A stretch of DNA of 64,000 nucleotides from CAZNXJ01 sp964577115 (lineage in GTDB: Bacteria > Planctomycetota > Planctomycetia > Pirellulales > Pirellulaceae). Below, piece by piece: positions 29,863-38,150 of the stretch. Under the pieces are notes generated by a model, which was given only the letters and a program-made list of their open reading frames with translations, was not told the origin of the DNA and ran no database searches. Location: NCBI GenBank assembly GCA_964577115.1, contig CAZNXJ010000020.1, forward strand, positions 1 through 64,000, in the 5' to 3' direction. Made by a program: the position numbers and the translations under genes. The number at the start of each line of letters is the position of its first letter. Position 1 is the stretch's first letter.

Positions 29863-30633
29863 TCAGCCCGTCATTCCTCCATCCACGGTGAGGACTTGGC
29901 CGGTCACATAGCCTGCCGCGGGGCTGGCCAAAAACAGGACCGCCGCCGCCACGTCCTCGGGTTTCCCCAGCCGCTTGGCCGGGATCCGCTTCTTGGCCTC
30001 GGCCAAGATCGCTTCCCCCAGCACGCGCGTCATGTCGCTTTCGATAAATCCCGGCGCGACTGCATTGATGGTTACGTTGCGCCCCGCCAGTTCTCGGCTC
30101 AAGCTGCGCGTCAGCCCGATCAGCCCGGCCTTGGAAGCCGAATAGTTCGTCTGGCCGGGATTGCCGATCAGCCCGCTGACGCTCGACATGTTAATGATAC
30201 GCCCGTAGCGCTGACGCATCATATACCGCGAGGCGGCTCGAGCGAACAGAAACGCTCCGCGGAGATTGGTATTGATTACGTCGTCCCACTCCTGGTCGGT
30301 CATGCGCGGCAGCAGTGTGTCGCGCGTCACCCCGGCGTTGTTCACCAAGATGTCCAGACGTTCCCACTGTTCGACCACCTGATCCACGGCCTTATCGACG
30401 CTTTCGCCGAGCGTCACGTCGCACGGCAGGGCCATGGCGGTTCCGCCCGCCGCGGTGATCTCGCCGACCACGCCAGCCAGTTTGTCTTCGCTGCGAGCAA
30501 CGCAGGCGACTCGCGCACCGTTGCGCGCCAGCTCCAACGCGATGGCTCGGCCGAGCCCCTGTGAGGCTCCGGTTACCAGGGCGGTCTGATTGCTAAGGTC
30601 CGCGACGAGCGGACGCGAGGGCGCGGTGGACAT
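29863..30633 (-). CDS. fabG: 3-oxoacyl-ACP reductase
   Basis: FabG is the NADPH-dependent short-chain dehydrogenase that reduces 3-ketoacyl-ACP. The 256-residue product has the Rossmann motif GASQGLGRAIALEL, NNAG near residue 98, the catalytic serine in INMSSVSG, the YSASK tyrosine/lysine pair near 163-167, and the C-terminal GYVTGQVLTVDGGMTG. The position between fabD and acpP makes FabG more likely than another dehydrogenase of the family. Start MSTAPSRPLVADLSNQTALV includes a 13-residue N-terminal extension; no nearer ATG is available. Confidence 0.94.
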   Translation of the reverse strand: MSTAPSRPLVADLSNQTALVTGASQGLGRAIALELARNGARVACVARSEDKLAGVVGEITAAGGTAMALPCDVTLGESVDKAVDQVVEQWERLDILVNNAGVTRDTLLPRMTDQEWDDVINTNLRGAFLFARAASRYMMRQRYGRIINMSSVSGLIGNPGQTNYSASKAGLIGLTRSLSRELAGRNVTINAVAPGFIESDMTRVLGEAILAEAKKRIPAKRLGKPEDVAAAVLFLASPAAGYVTGQVLTVDGGMTG

Positions 30634-30713
30634 GGAGAGCGTTTCCGAAAATTAAGAGACAGGGGAGCGGGAGGCTCCGAGGCTGAGCGAGTTCATACTG
30701 TAGCGGCGCATCT

Positions 30714-31631
30714 TCAGCAAGCGATGTTTTCGCATGGAATCTTTCGCTCGATGCGCTTCAGCAGGCCAGCGAGCACCCGGCCTGGGCCGATTTCATAGAA
30801 CGATTGGAAGCCGTCGGCCAGCATCCGCCGCATGGAAGGCTCCCATTGAACGGGAGCAACCACCTGGCGAACGAGCAATTGGCGGATCGTTTCCGGATCG
30901 TTGTGGGCTTCGCCATCGACGTTGGAATAGACCGGAATACGGGGTGGGCTGAGGGTCGCGTTTTCGAGAGCCGCGGCGAGCTGGTCCACGGCGCTGGCCA
31001 TCAGCGGTGTGTGGAACGCGCCCGCGACACTCAGTGGAATCGCTCGCATCGCACCCGCCGCCGGCGCTCGCTCGGCAATCCGAGCACACGCCGCCTTGCT
31101 GCCCGAGACAACAATATTGCCCGGGCAGAGGTAGTTCGCGATTTGCAGTACCTCAGCGTCCTCGCGGCACTCGGCGCATAGCGCTTCCACTTTTTCGGCG
31201 TCGAGCCCCAGGATGCTCACCATGCCGCTCGGCTGCGCGTCGGCTGCCTGCTGCATCGCTTCGCCACGGCGCTGGACCACGCGCAGCCCGGTGGCGAAAT
31301 CCATCACCCCGGCAAAACACATCGCCGTGTATTCCCCGAGGCTCAGCCCAGCCGCCGCTTCGCATCGCTCGACCGTTTCCGGCGACCGTTCGCGCAGCGA
31401 CTCCAGCGCAGCCAGACTCGTCACGTACAGCGCCGGCTGGCTGTAGATCGTCGAATCCAGCTTCTCAGCTGGACCTTCAAAGCAAATGCGCGCCAGATCG
31501 TAGCCGAGAATCTCGGCGGCGTCGTCGTACAGCTTACGCGCTGCCGGGCTGGACTCGTACAGCGCGCGCCCCATGCCGACGGTCTGTGCACCTTGGCCAG
31601 GAAATAGAAACGCAATGCGGCTCAACGGCAC
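30714..31631 (-). CDS. fabD: Malonyl CoA-ACP transacylase
   Basis: FabD moves malonyl groups from CoA to ACP to start fatty acid elongation. The 305 residues begin with GTG (PLSRIAFLFPGQGAQ) and contain the oxyanion GQGAQ block, the catalytic serine Ser97 in GLSLGEYTA and the catalytic His207 in VAGAFHTPLM. It lies 90 bases after rpmF and 80 before fabG, the rpmF-fab arrangement seen across bacteria (here without plsX and fabH between them). All family residues are present. Confidence 0.95.
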   Translation of the reverse strand: MPLSRIAFLFPGQGAQTVGMGRALYESSPAARKLYDDAAEILGYDLARICFEGPAEKLDSTIYSQPALYVTSLAALESLRERSPETVERCEAAAGLSLGEYTAMCFAGVMDFATGLRVVQRRGEAMQQAADAQPSGMVSILGLDAEKVEALCAECREDAEVLQIANYLCPGNIVVSGSKAACARIAERAPAAGAMRAIPLSVAGAFHTPLMASAVDQLAAALENATLSPPRIPVYSNVDGEAHNDPETIRQLLVRQVVAPVQWEPSMRRMLADGFQSFYEIGPGRVLAGLLKRIERKIPCENIAC

Positions 31632-31721
31632 CCCCTCAACTAACCGTCACTCGCCCAAGCAATCGGGAGCCGAGGCGAGCGGTTTGGTTCGGGCGCACGT
31701 GGCTCGCTCCCGCCGACCGGC

Positions 31722-31904
31722 TCAACCTTCGTCAACCTCCACGACTTTGCGGCCCATGTACGTGCCGCACTGCGGGCAAACGACATGCGTGGGCAGTGCC
31801 GCCCGGCACTGAGGACAGAAGGTCAACTGCTTCGGCTTCTTGGCGTCATGCGATCGCCGCCGACCCTGCTTCGAGTTCGACTGGCGCCGTTTGGGTACGG
31901 CCAT
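31722..31904 (-). CDS. rpmF: 50S ribosomal protein L32
   Basis: The 60-residue basic protein starts MAVPKRRQSNSKQGRRRSHD, the L32 signature, and carries a zinc ribbon with two CxxC pairs (CPQC near 30 and CPQC near 43). The Cys-containing (C+) form implies zinc binding. It heads the fatty-acid operon, coupling ribosome and membrane lipid synthesis at the transcript level. A clear promoter lies just upstream. Confidence 0.97.
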   Translation of the reverse strand: MAVPKRRQSNSKQGRRRSHDAKKPKQLTFCPQCRAALPTHVVCPQCGTYMGRKVVEVDEG

Positions 31905-32304
31905 CGTGTAGTATCCCTGTCTGTGGCAACAAGAAGAAACCGCTTATGCTACGGCTCGATTCAAGGAGTGTCAACGACGGTTCGGCGAGCGAGGAGGGAT
32001 CCCGTGCGTCAATGCGCTCCGCGTACTCCGGGCGAAGCGAAGGGGAGGGTTCATGTTTGCGGACGGCGGGGACCCCCTCGGGTACGCTTGTGCCGTTCTT
32101 GTAAGGCTTGGTGGAGCATGCGCAGCCTTGCAAGAGCGTTACAGGTCGGCCAGTTAGGCCCCGAGACTGCACCGTTCTCCGAGCCCGCGTCGATGGCCCA
32201 GCGATGTTCGGATGCGCTGGAGAGCTCGACGGAGTGTTGACTGGCCTCGCGAGGTCGCCCGCGGAAGACAGCGCAGGCGTCCCGGAAAAGTGGCGTCGGG
32301 AGGC
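31905..32304. other. Intergenic region upstream of rpmF
   Basis: This 400-base gap between two minus-strand genes contains the rpmF promoter at 31946-31974. A DUF177/YceD gene, often found before rpmF, is not present. Reading frames here (for example minus 31846-32172) lack codon bias and conserved-looking motifs. Apart from the promoter I see nothing. Confidence 0.5.
31946..31974 (-). promoter_or_regulatory. Sigma-70-type promoter of rpmF-fab operon (TTGACA-N17-TAGCAT)
   Basis: On the minus strand TTGACA (31974-31969) is followed after exactly 17 bases by TAGCAT (31951-31946). The predicted start near 31939 gives a 35-nt leader for rpmF. The -35 box is perfect. Confidence 0.65.
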
Positions 32305-32595
32305 TCAGGCCGAGTCTGCTCGGAAGACGCGCGGAACAAAGCCCGAGGCTGAGGCAGGGCGAGCAGTGTGGGGGCTGCGGCCGAGCGTCAAACGTAGAGC
32401 TCCCAGCTGGTTCGGTGTTAGCTGCACGGAGCTCTGCGTGAACCAGCCGATCTTCTCGGCCCACGTCTGCTGACGCAGTTCGATCTGCGATGCTTGAGGG
32501 CCGACCGAAGCGGCGGTGACGCGATGGACAACCAGCAGGCGTTCGTGATCCGATTCGCCAGGCAGTTCAGCCAAAACTGTTTCGCGGCAGGACAT
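32305..32595 (-). CDS. Small protein of unknown function with WAEKIGWFTQSSV motif
   Basis: The 96-residue product from MSCRETVLAELPGESDHERL reads as a real protein: an N-terminal beta hairpin segment, then IELRQQTWAEKIGWFTQSSV and LTPNQLGALRLTLG, a pattern I associate with small Planctomycete proteins of unknown function in which Gln-Gln-x-Trp and GWFTQS are conserved. A good promoter (TTGACA-N16-TACATT) lies 70 bases upstream and supports expression. The last 24 residues look less constrained. The frame is open a further 35 codons upstream, but that part crosses the promoter. I cannot name a function. It may bind nucleic acid or act as a small regulator; no evidence decides. Confidence 0.6.
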   Translation of the reverse strand: MSCRETVLAELPGESDHERLLVVHRVTAASVGPQASQIELRQQTWAEKIGWFTQSSVQLTPNQLGALRLTLGRSPHTARPASASGFVPRVFRADSA

Positions 32596-32665
32596 GGTGC
32601 GGAGGGCCTGACTGTGGCGGGCTGTTGGGGGAGGTTTTTGTTGAGACTCGCTCTCAAGAACCTTG

Positions 32666-32693
32666 AATGTAAGCGCCCCCAGGCCCCTGTCAA
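32666..32693 (-). promoter_or_regulatory. Sigma-70-type promoter (TTGACA-N16-TACATT) of the small gene
   Basis: On the minus strand TTGACA (32693-32688) and TACATT (32671-32666) are separated by 16 bases, with predicted start near 32659 and a leader of about 64 nt before the ATG at 32595. It is the main reason to believe the short open frame downstream. Confidence 0.55.
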
Positions 32694-32831
32694 GTACCAA
32701 ACGCGAATTTGCCCTCTTTCATCTCGCTACGGCTCAGCGGCACGCGATATGCCGAGCCGAGGGCCCGCGCGCTGGCGCACGGTAGTGTAGCGGTGCAGCG
32801 CGCGACCCTCCCTGGTAGCGTATCGAGCGGA

Positions 32832-33296
32832 TTAGCCGGTCTTGCCGCGGGCCTGCGACTTCTCGTCGCTGGCCGACGCCGACCGGTGTTCGTTCAGCAA
32901 CTTCTTGATGTGATCGACACCATCCTGCTCTTCTTCGAGGATGTTTTCGAGCATCACGACGAGCGCCCGGTCATCTTCGGCCAGCGCCAGGGCTTCGTTG
33001 TAGAGCTGCACGGCTTTGGACTCAAATTCGAGCCCATAACGCAGCATTTCTTCGATGTCGTGCGATTGCTTGATCGGATTCCGCTCGACGGTCGGTACTC
33101 CGCCCAGCGCGACGATCTTCTCGCCGATCGCCCGAGCGTGCCCGAAGGACTCTTCGGCGCTTTCAAAGAACATCTTCGAGTACACTTCGCGCCAGAGACC
33201 AGACACCAGGTAGCCGGCCTGCGCGTACTGCGCGACACCGGTCCATTCGTGGCGGAGGATCTCGTTCAGCTTGTCGACGACTTGCACGGTGTTCAT
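32832..33296 (-). CDS. Ferritin-like / bacterioferritin family protein
   Basis: The 154-residue helical protein has a four-helix ferritin-like fold: ILRHEWTGVAQYAQAGYLV (helix A, Glu17), FFESAEESFGHARAIGEKIV (helix B, His53), YGLEFESKAVQLYNEAL (helix C, Glu92) and LENILEEEQDGVDHIKKLL (helix D). It resembles bacterioferritin in length and order, so iron storage or detoxification is the likely role. However, where bacterioferritin has ExxH in helix B the spacing here is ExxxH, and in helix D the histidine position appears to be Gly126, so the di-iron site may differ. It starts 20 bases after ruvB and is probably cotranscribed with it. The start codon ATG is preceded by AAGAAAGG. Confidence 0.8.
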   Translation of the reverse strand: MNTVQVVDKLNEILRHEWTGVAQYAQAGYLVSGLWREVYSKMFFESAEESFGHARAIGEKIVALGGVPTVERNPIKQSHDIEEMLRYGLEFESKAVQLYNEALALAEDDRALVVMLENILEEEQDGVDHIKKLLNEHRSASASDEKSQARGKTG

Positions 33297-33316
33297 GGCG
33301 ATCTTGCCTTTCTTTT

Positions 33317-34345
33317 CTAAAACAAGGATTTCTGCCCGCCCCGTTGATCCAAGTCGGGCGGCGAGAGGTCGAGATGCTGGTAGGCTTTGACGGTGGCCAT
33401 TCGGCCGCGTGGCGTCCGGACGACCATTTCCGATCGCAGCAAGAACGGTTCGATCTCGTCTTCGAGCGTGTCGCTCGACACGTTCATCGTATGTGCAATC
33501 GCCTCAATGCCGGCCGGTCCGCCCGCAAAGACGCGAATGAGAATTTCCAAGTATTTACGGTCCTGTTTGCCCAAACCCAGCTCGTCTACGCCGATCATCT
33601 CTAGCGCTTTGCGTGCCACAGGGAGCGTAATTTCCCCGTCTGCTCGGCTTTGGGCGTAATCGCGCACCCACCGGAGGCGGTTGTTGGCGATTCGCGGAGT
33701 GCCGCGGCTGCGTCGAGCGATCTCGTCGGCGGCGGCGGTGTCGATCTTTACCGACAGCCGAGCCGCGCTGCGCCGCACGATGCGGCTTACGTCCTCGTCG
33801 CTGTAAAACTCCAGATGCTCGCGCATCTGAAACCGATCCCGCAGTGGGGCCGACAGCATACCTGCTCGCGTCGTCGCGCCAATCAGGGTGAATGGCCGGA
33901 GCGTCAGATTGACAGTCCGCGCGTTGACACCTTCACCGAGCACGATGTCGATCCGGAAGTCTTCCATCGCGGTGTACAGGTACTCTTCGACGGCCTTCGG
34001 CACGCGATGGATTTCGTCGATGAATAGGACCGAGCGGTCTTGCAGGGTTGTGAGATAAGGCAGCAGGTCGCGCGGCGCTTTGAGCGCCGGACCCGAAGTC
34101 ATTTGCAGCGGCACGCCCAGCTCGTTGGGCAGGCAGGCGGCGAGCGTCGTTTTTCCGAGCCCCGGCGGGCCATCAAAGAGGATGTGGCCGAGCGGTTCGT
34201 CGCGTTTCAGAGCCGCTTCCACGCCGATGCGCAGCCGCTCGGCGACATCGCGCTGCCCGATCACCTCATCCAAACGCTGCGGGCGCAGGTTCAGATCGTC
34301 GTCCTCGGAAGGAACCGGCGTCTGCAATATCGGTTCGCGGGCCAT
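33317..34345 (-). CDS. ruvB: Holliday junction branch migration ATPase RuvB
   Basis: RuvB is the hexameric AAA+ motor that drives branch migration with RuvA. The 342 residues from MAREPILQTPVPSEDD contain Walker A GPPGLGKTT, Walker B FIDEIHR, sensor-1 GATTRAGMLSAPLRDRF (with the arginine finger region) and a C-terminal winged helix ending in RTPRGRMATVKAYQHL. The ATG at 34345 is preferred to one 13 codons upstream, whose extension is unlike the family. ruvB is separated from ruvC-ruvA by two zinc-ribbon membrane protein genes. The ferritin-like gene follows by 20 bases. Confidence 0.96.
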   Translation of the reverse strand: MAREPILQTPVPSEDDDLNLRPQRLDEVIGQRDVAERLRIGVEAALKRDEPLGHILFDGPPGLGKTTLAACLPNELGVPLQMTSGPALKAPRDLLPYLTTLQDRSVLFIDEIHRVPKAVEEYLYTAMEDFRIDIVLGEGVNARTVNLTLRPFTLIGATTRAGMLSAPLRDRFQMREHLEFYSDEDVSRIVRRSAARLSVKIDTAAADEIARRSRGTPRIANNRLRWVRDYAQSRADGEITLPVARKALEMIGVDELGLGKQDRKYLEILIRVFAGGPAGIEAIAHTMNVSSDTLEDEIEPFLLRSEMVVRTPRGRMATVKAYQHLDLSPPDLDQRGGQKSLF

Positions 34346-34593
34346 GGGTCTCTGCTGAACAAGTGTCAACGTCGTCGCCCGCAATCATACCAAAGCGGGC
34401 TCAGGCGAGGAACAGATGTAATACGTGGAGAATGTGGAGGCTGGGGCGCGACGGAGCGGCACACGAAGTTTCCGAGGGCAGGGTTGCGGGAGTTGTCGCC
34501 CCTGCCTCACGGCGCGAATTTCACGGCGCGAATACGTACTATCGATTGCCGATTTCACGCATCCCCTGAACCCGGATCCGTGAACCCTGAAAC

Positions 34594-35541
34594 CTAAAGA
34601 GCATTTAATAGGGCGACGAAGAGGAGGAAGGCGATAATGGCCGCGATGGCGACGAGCACCATCTTCTTCCAGTCGAGCGGCGCTTCGCCGGTGGCTCGGC
34701 CCGTTTGCCCGTTGATCAGGAACCGGTACACCTGATTTCGATAACGGTAGGCCATAGTCCAAACCGGCAGCAGTACCGGCTCGCCGTACAGCTCCTCCAC
34801 CCGCACGTTGACCTTCATATTTCGCACCTGGCCGGGGACATACTGGCAGCAGGCGGCGGCTTCGAGCTGTTCGATGGCGTGGTGGGCGAGCGGCCGAGCG
34901 TATTTGCGCTGCACCGTGAACGGCTCGTATAGCATGTGATCCAGATCCACCTGCTCGGGCGGCACTCCGGTGGCCAGGTCGAACGGTTGCAAGGCCGCGG
35001 TTTCCTCCGGCGTTAATGTCGCGCTCGCTCCGATCAGAATCCCGTCGTACTCGCTTTGATGTTCGCCGTGTACTGGCCGCCAGTCGCCGCGTGCTCCTGG
35101 CGGTACATCGCTCGAGTCGGCATTCCAGTACGTGAACGTCCGAGCTCGGAAAACCCAGTACGGCACAAATACGGCGGCCATCTTCGTCACCACGGCAGAG
35201 GACGCGAGGTCCGCCGGGCGCCACCAGCTCGAGCCGAGCCACTTCTGGAGGAGCCGGTTGGCCTGGGGCTGGTCAATTACAAACGGCACGACAATCTGCG
35301 GCCGCAGCGTCCGCGTGTCCCTTTGCGCGCTGAGCCGTTCCGAGCCGCAAAAGGGGCAGCGCAGCGTCTGAGCCGACGCGTCGTAGCTCATCGACGCTCC
35401 GCAGCCTTCGCAGCGGAAGCTGTGATGCATCACGTACGAGCTGGGTTCGGGCGTGCCCGGCGGGCGCGGAGCTTCTGTGCCGCAGTTCGCACAGAACAGG
35501 TCCTCGTCGTCAATCAGCGCTCGGCAGACAGAGCATTTCAT
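34594..35541 (-). CDS. Zinc-ribbon membrane protein, paralogue 2 of a tandem pair
   Basis: The 315-residue product opens with a double zinc ribbon: CSVC...CANC (3-20) and CEGCGASMSYDASAQTLRC...C (44-65). A central domain (about 75-265) includes SSWWRPADL and VFVPYWVFRARTFTYW. It ends with YRYRNQVYRFLINGQTGRAT and one transmembrane helix (about 290-312), which would place the ribbons in the cytosol if the helix exits at the C-terminus. It is a paralogue of the next upstream gene (78-base gap): same order of ribbon, large domain, NGQTGR motif and terminal helix. Function unknown. Planctomycete and actinobacterial proteins with a similar design exist without known roles. Confidence 0.75.
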   Translation of the reverse strand: MKCSVCRALIDDEDLFCANCGTEAPRPPGTPEPSSYVMHHSFRCEGCGASMSYDASAQTLRCPFCGSERLSAQRDTRTLRPQIVVPFVIDQPQANRLLQKWLGSSWWRPADLASSAVVTKMAAVFVPYWVFRARTFTYWNADSSDVPPGARGDWRPVHGEHQSEYDGILIGASATLTPEETAALQPFDLATGVPPEQVDLDHMLYEPFTVQRKYARPLAHHAIEQLEAAACCQYVPGQVRNMKVNVRVEELYGEPVLLPVWTMAYRYRNQVYRFLINGQTGRATGEAPLDWKKMVLVAIAAIIAFLLFVALLNAL

Positions 35542-35619
35542 CGCGGCGGCCGGCGTTTTAAGGGACTTCGGTACGTGGGAGCGTGGGAGGGGAGTGCGCG
35601 GGGTGAGGTGGATGCGGCG

Positions 35620-36744
35620 CTAGCGGAGAGCTCCGGACAGCGCGGCCAGCAGGAGGGCGGTTAGGCCGAGTGCGGCGAGCAACAGGATCACGAACAGGGC
35701 CACGCGTGACCAGGACACTGGCCGCTCGCCCGCCATCCGGCCTGTTTGGCCGTTCATAAGGCAGCGGTACTGTTTGCCGCCGTAGCGATACGTCAGCATG
35801 TAAACCGGCAGCAGGCACAGGTCGGAGGACTCGTTCGAAAAGTGGGTTTGGACTTCAAGCTCCGCGTACGTATCGCCCGGCAGGAAGGCTGCGATGTACT
35901 GCTGTTCGCGGCGATGGAACTCGTCGTAGGCGATACGCAGCGCCTCGTCGTGCGTGACCGAATACTCTTCGCACAACCAGCCAGCCAAATAGTAGGGTTC
36001 GAACCGTTTCAGCGCCGGCAGGTTGAACGGCATGATCTGTTGGGCCTCGTGCTGCGGGAGGCCCTTGCTACCCGAGACCAGGTAGCCACTGTGGTACTTG
36101 TGGTGGCGTCCGGCGAGCGGCCACCATTCGGTTTCGCGCACGCGGCGCGTTCGCGTTACCGTGTTTCCCTTGGCGTCCCGCGTCGTGTACGTCTCGGTCC
36201 GATACCAGTATTCGCCGATTTGAGCTCGCCACTTGCTCTCGGCCAGCAGCGCGAATCGCCAGAACGGTAAATAAACGCCCTTCAGGCGATCGGTCTGGAG
36301 AGCGAAACGCAGATCCTTCGGCCGGAACCAACCGTGATTGCCGAGCCACGCCATGAACCGTTCGCGCGCCTGTTCGGGTGTGATTGCGAACCCGATGACG
36401 AACTCGGGGCGCTGCCGTCCGCCGCCGTCGGGAAGCTCGACGACATACGTGGATTCGCAAAACGGGCAGACGATACTGCGCTGGTCTATTTGCTCGGTGA
36501 GCTCGGCCCCGCACGCATCGCAGCGAAAGTGCCGCTGCTCGACGACTTCGGCCACGACCGGCGCGGTGGATTCGGTCGAGCGGCGGCGGGGGACCGGCGT
36601 CCCACACGCCGGGCAGAAGTGATCGCCTTCTTCGATCGGGCACCCGCACGCCTCGCAGGGCCGCCCGTGAGGCGACTGGGCCTGAGGATCAAGTACCGCA
36701 TCCTCTGTCAGCGCCATGACGGATTCCGAGGTGCCGTTTCTCAC
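35620..36744 (-). CDS. Zinc-ribbon membrane protein, paralogue 1 of a tandem pair
   Basis: The 374-residue product has two zinc ribbons, CEACGCPIEEGDHFCPACG (30-48) and CDACGAELTEQIDQRSIVC...C (about 75-97), then a large domain with HGWFRPKDLRFALQTDRLKG and VYLPFWRFALLAESKWRAQIG, an internal tyrosine-rich stretch (EYWYRTETYTTRDAKGN), the shared YRYGGKQYRCLMNGQTGRMA motif and a C-terminal membrane helix (about 347-370). It starts 12 bases after the ruvA stop, so it is transcribed with ruvC-ruvA. An alternative start is the ATG at 36717. The paralogue differs mainly by lacking the tyrosine-rich insert. No function is known to me. Confidence 0.75.
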   Translation of the reverse strand: MRNGTSESVMALTEDAVLDPQAQSPHGRPCEACGCPIEEGDHFCPACGTPVPRRRSTESTAPVVAEVVEQRHFRCDACGAELTEQIDQRSIVCPFCESTYVVELPDGGGRQRPEFVIGFAITPEQARERFMAWLGNHGWFRPKDLRFALQTDRLKGVYLPFWRFALLAESKWRAQIGEYWYRTETYTTRDAKGNTVTRTRRVRETEWWPLAGRHHKYHSGYLVSGSKGLPQHEAQQIMPFNLPALKRFEPYYLAGWLCEEYSVTHDEALRIAYDEFHRREQQYIAAFLPGDTYAELEVQTHFSNESSDLCLLPVYMLTYRYGGKQYRCLMNGQTGRMAGERPVSWSRVALFVILLLAALGLTALLLAALSGALR

Positions 36745-36756
36745 GCGAATTCCCGT

Positions 36757-37392
36757 TCAGCGACGTTCCCGTGACTCGAAGGTGTAGCGGAAGATGGCAT
36801 TCAGTAGTGATTCGACATCCTTGAATTTTTCCGTTTTGATCACGGCGTCAATCAGTCGCCGAGCGTCCGTTTCGCTATGCCCGAGTGTCAGCAGCGATAG
36901 GTAGGCGTCCTGAACGACGTCGCGCGAGACATCCTGTTCGGACGCCTGATCCGTGGTGACCAGCAGCGCGAACCGCGACATCTTGCGGCGCAGCTTAGCC
37001 ACAATCCGCTCGGCAGTTGACGGACCAATGCCGGGCAGCGTCGAGAGCGCCTTGGTATCCTGCTGCTCGATCTGTAGAGCGACGTCTTGGACCGGACGGA
37101 CCATCGCGCGGAGTGCTTTTTTTACTCCGACTCCGTCCACGGAACAAAACATTTCGAAGAATTCCATCTCGACGACGTTCAAAAAGCCGACCAGCCGCGG
37201 GGTCAGCCGTCCCTGAGCCGGATTGCCCTCGAGGTACTCGATCGTGTGCAGTGTGACTTCGTTGCCGATCAGCGGCTGGAGCCGGCGGCGTACGAAGTCC
37301 GGTACGAGCACTTCGTATTCGAAAGGGCCGGCTTCAATCGTCGCCCGCTCGTTTTCCACCCCCGTCAGCCGTCCCGTAATTTTGATACGCAT
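36757..37392 (-). CDS. ruvA: Holliday junction DNA helicase subunit RuvA
   Basis: RuvA binds the four-way junction and loads RuvB. The 211-residue product starts MRIKITGRLTGVENERATI, the OB-fold domain I, continues with the helix-hairpin-helix domain II (FFEMFCSVDGVGVKKALRAM and LSTLPGIGPSTAERIVAKL) and ends with the flexible-linked domain III (VVQDAYLSLLTLGHSETDARRL). The frame is open far upstream but the sequence before 37392 has no family resemblance and overlaps the ruvC-ruvA gap. It follows ruvC by 155 bases and is followed after 12 bases by the zinc-ribbon gene. Confidence 0.95.
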   Translation of the reverse strand: MRIKITGRLTGVENERATIEAGPFEYEVLVPDFVRRRLQPLIGNEVTLHTIEYLEGNPAQGRLTPRLVGFLNVVEMEFFEMFCSVDGVGVKKALRAMVRPVQDVALQIEQQDTKALSTLPGIGPSTAERIVAKLRRKMSRFALLVTTDQASEQDVSRDVVQDAYLSLLTLGHSETDARRLIDAVIKTEKFKDVESLLNAIFRYTFESRERR

Positions 37393-37547
37393 GTTTCTCG
37401 CGATGTCCTTCGACTGGGCTTCGTTGTCCGGAACAGGTGCCGCTCGTTGTTCCTCTATATATGCATGCGGCCGTGGCTTCGAGCACCGCCGCGATGCGTC
37501 GCGGCACGATGCACGAAGGATTGTCTTGCGTTGCCGTTCGGCGGGGT

Positions 37548-38027
37548 TTAGAGCGACCGGCGAGCGCTGTAGTGGTGGCATAGGGCCACCGCCAGCGCGT
37601 CCGCGACGTCGTGCGGCTCGGGGGGCGCGAGCAGCCCGAATTCGCGGCAGATGGCCAGCTGCATCTGCTGCTTGGGCGCTCGACCGTTTCCCGTCAGCGT
37701 TTTCTTCACCGCCGTCGCCGGGTAGTGGGCGACCGGGATTCCGATCTGGGCGGCCGCAAGGCAGATGACGCCGCGGGCGTGCCCCATCAGGATCGCCGTC
37801 CGCGGACGCTCGTAATGCGAATACAGCTGCTCGATCGCCAGTACCGCCGGGCGAAACTGTTCCAAAACCTCGCTCACGCCGCGGTACAGTTCGCACAGCC
37901 GCTTTTCGAGATTACCCTTGCCCCCGCGAATTACGCCCGCTTCGAGCAGCCGCAGGGTGTCCGTGCCTTCGATGACTCCGTACCCGGTCGTATTTAATCC
38001 CGGGTCGATCCCGAGGACGCGGAGCAC
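37548..38027 (-). CDS. ruvC: Crossover junction endodeoxyribonuclease RuvC
   Basis: RuvC resolves Holliday junctions by symmetric cleavage. The 159 residues start with GTG (LRVLGIDPGLNTTGYGVIEG) and carry the RNase H-fold catalytic acids: Asp8, Glu66 in AIEQLY, and Asp140/Asp143 in HDVADALAVA. Length is slightly below the 170-173 of E. coli. It follows ispF (123 bases) and precedes ruvA. All catalytic positions are intact. Confidence 0.96.
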   Translation of the reverse strand: MLRVLGIDPGLNTTGYGVIEGTDTLRLLEAGVIRGGKGNLEKRLCELYRGVSEVLEQFRPAVLAIEQLYSHYERPRTAILMGHARGVICLAAAQIGIPVAHYPATAVKKTLTGNGRAPKQQMQLAICREFGLLAPPEPHDVADALAVALCHHYSARRSL

Positions 38028-38150
38028 GCGTGGAGCATCGGGGAGGGGGGCGTTTGACTTCCGTGCAGATACCAGGCGAGCGTCTCCTTGCTAGAGGCCG
38101 CGGTTGCCGCCCGCGGCGCGGCACATGCCGGGCCGCCCGGCACCGGCAGG

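Noticed and set aside
31905..32304. A YceD/DUF177 gene before rpmF
   Set aside because: No frame of suitable length and character precedes rpmF; only a promoter is visible.
37393..37896. Extended RuvA of 379 residues
   Set aside because: The frame stays open upstream but the added 168 residues are Arg/Gly-rich and overlap ruvC; the family start is at 37392.
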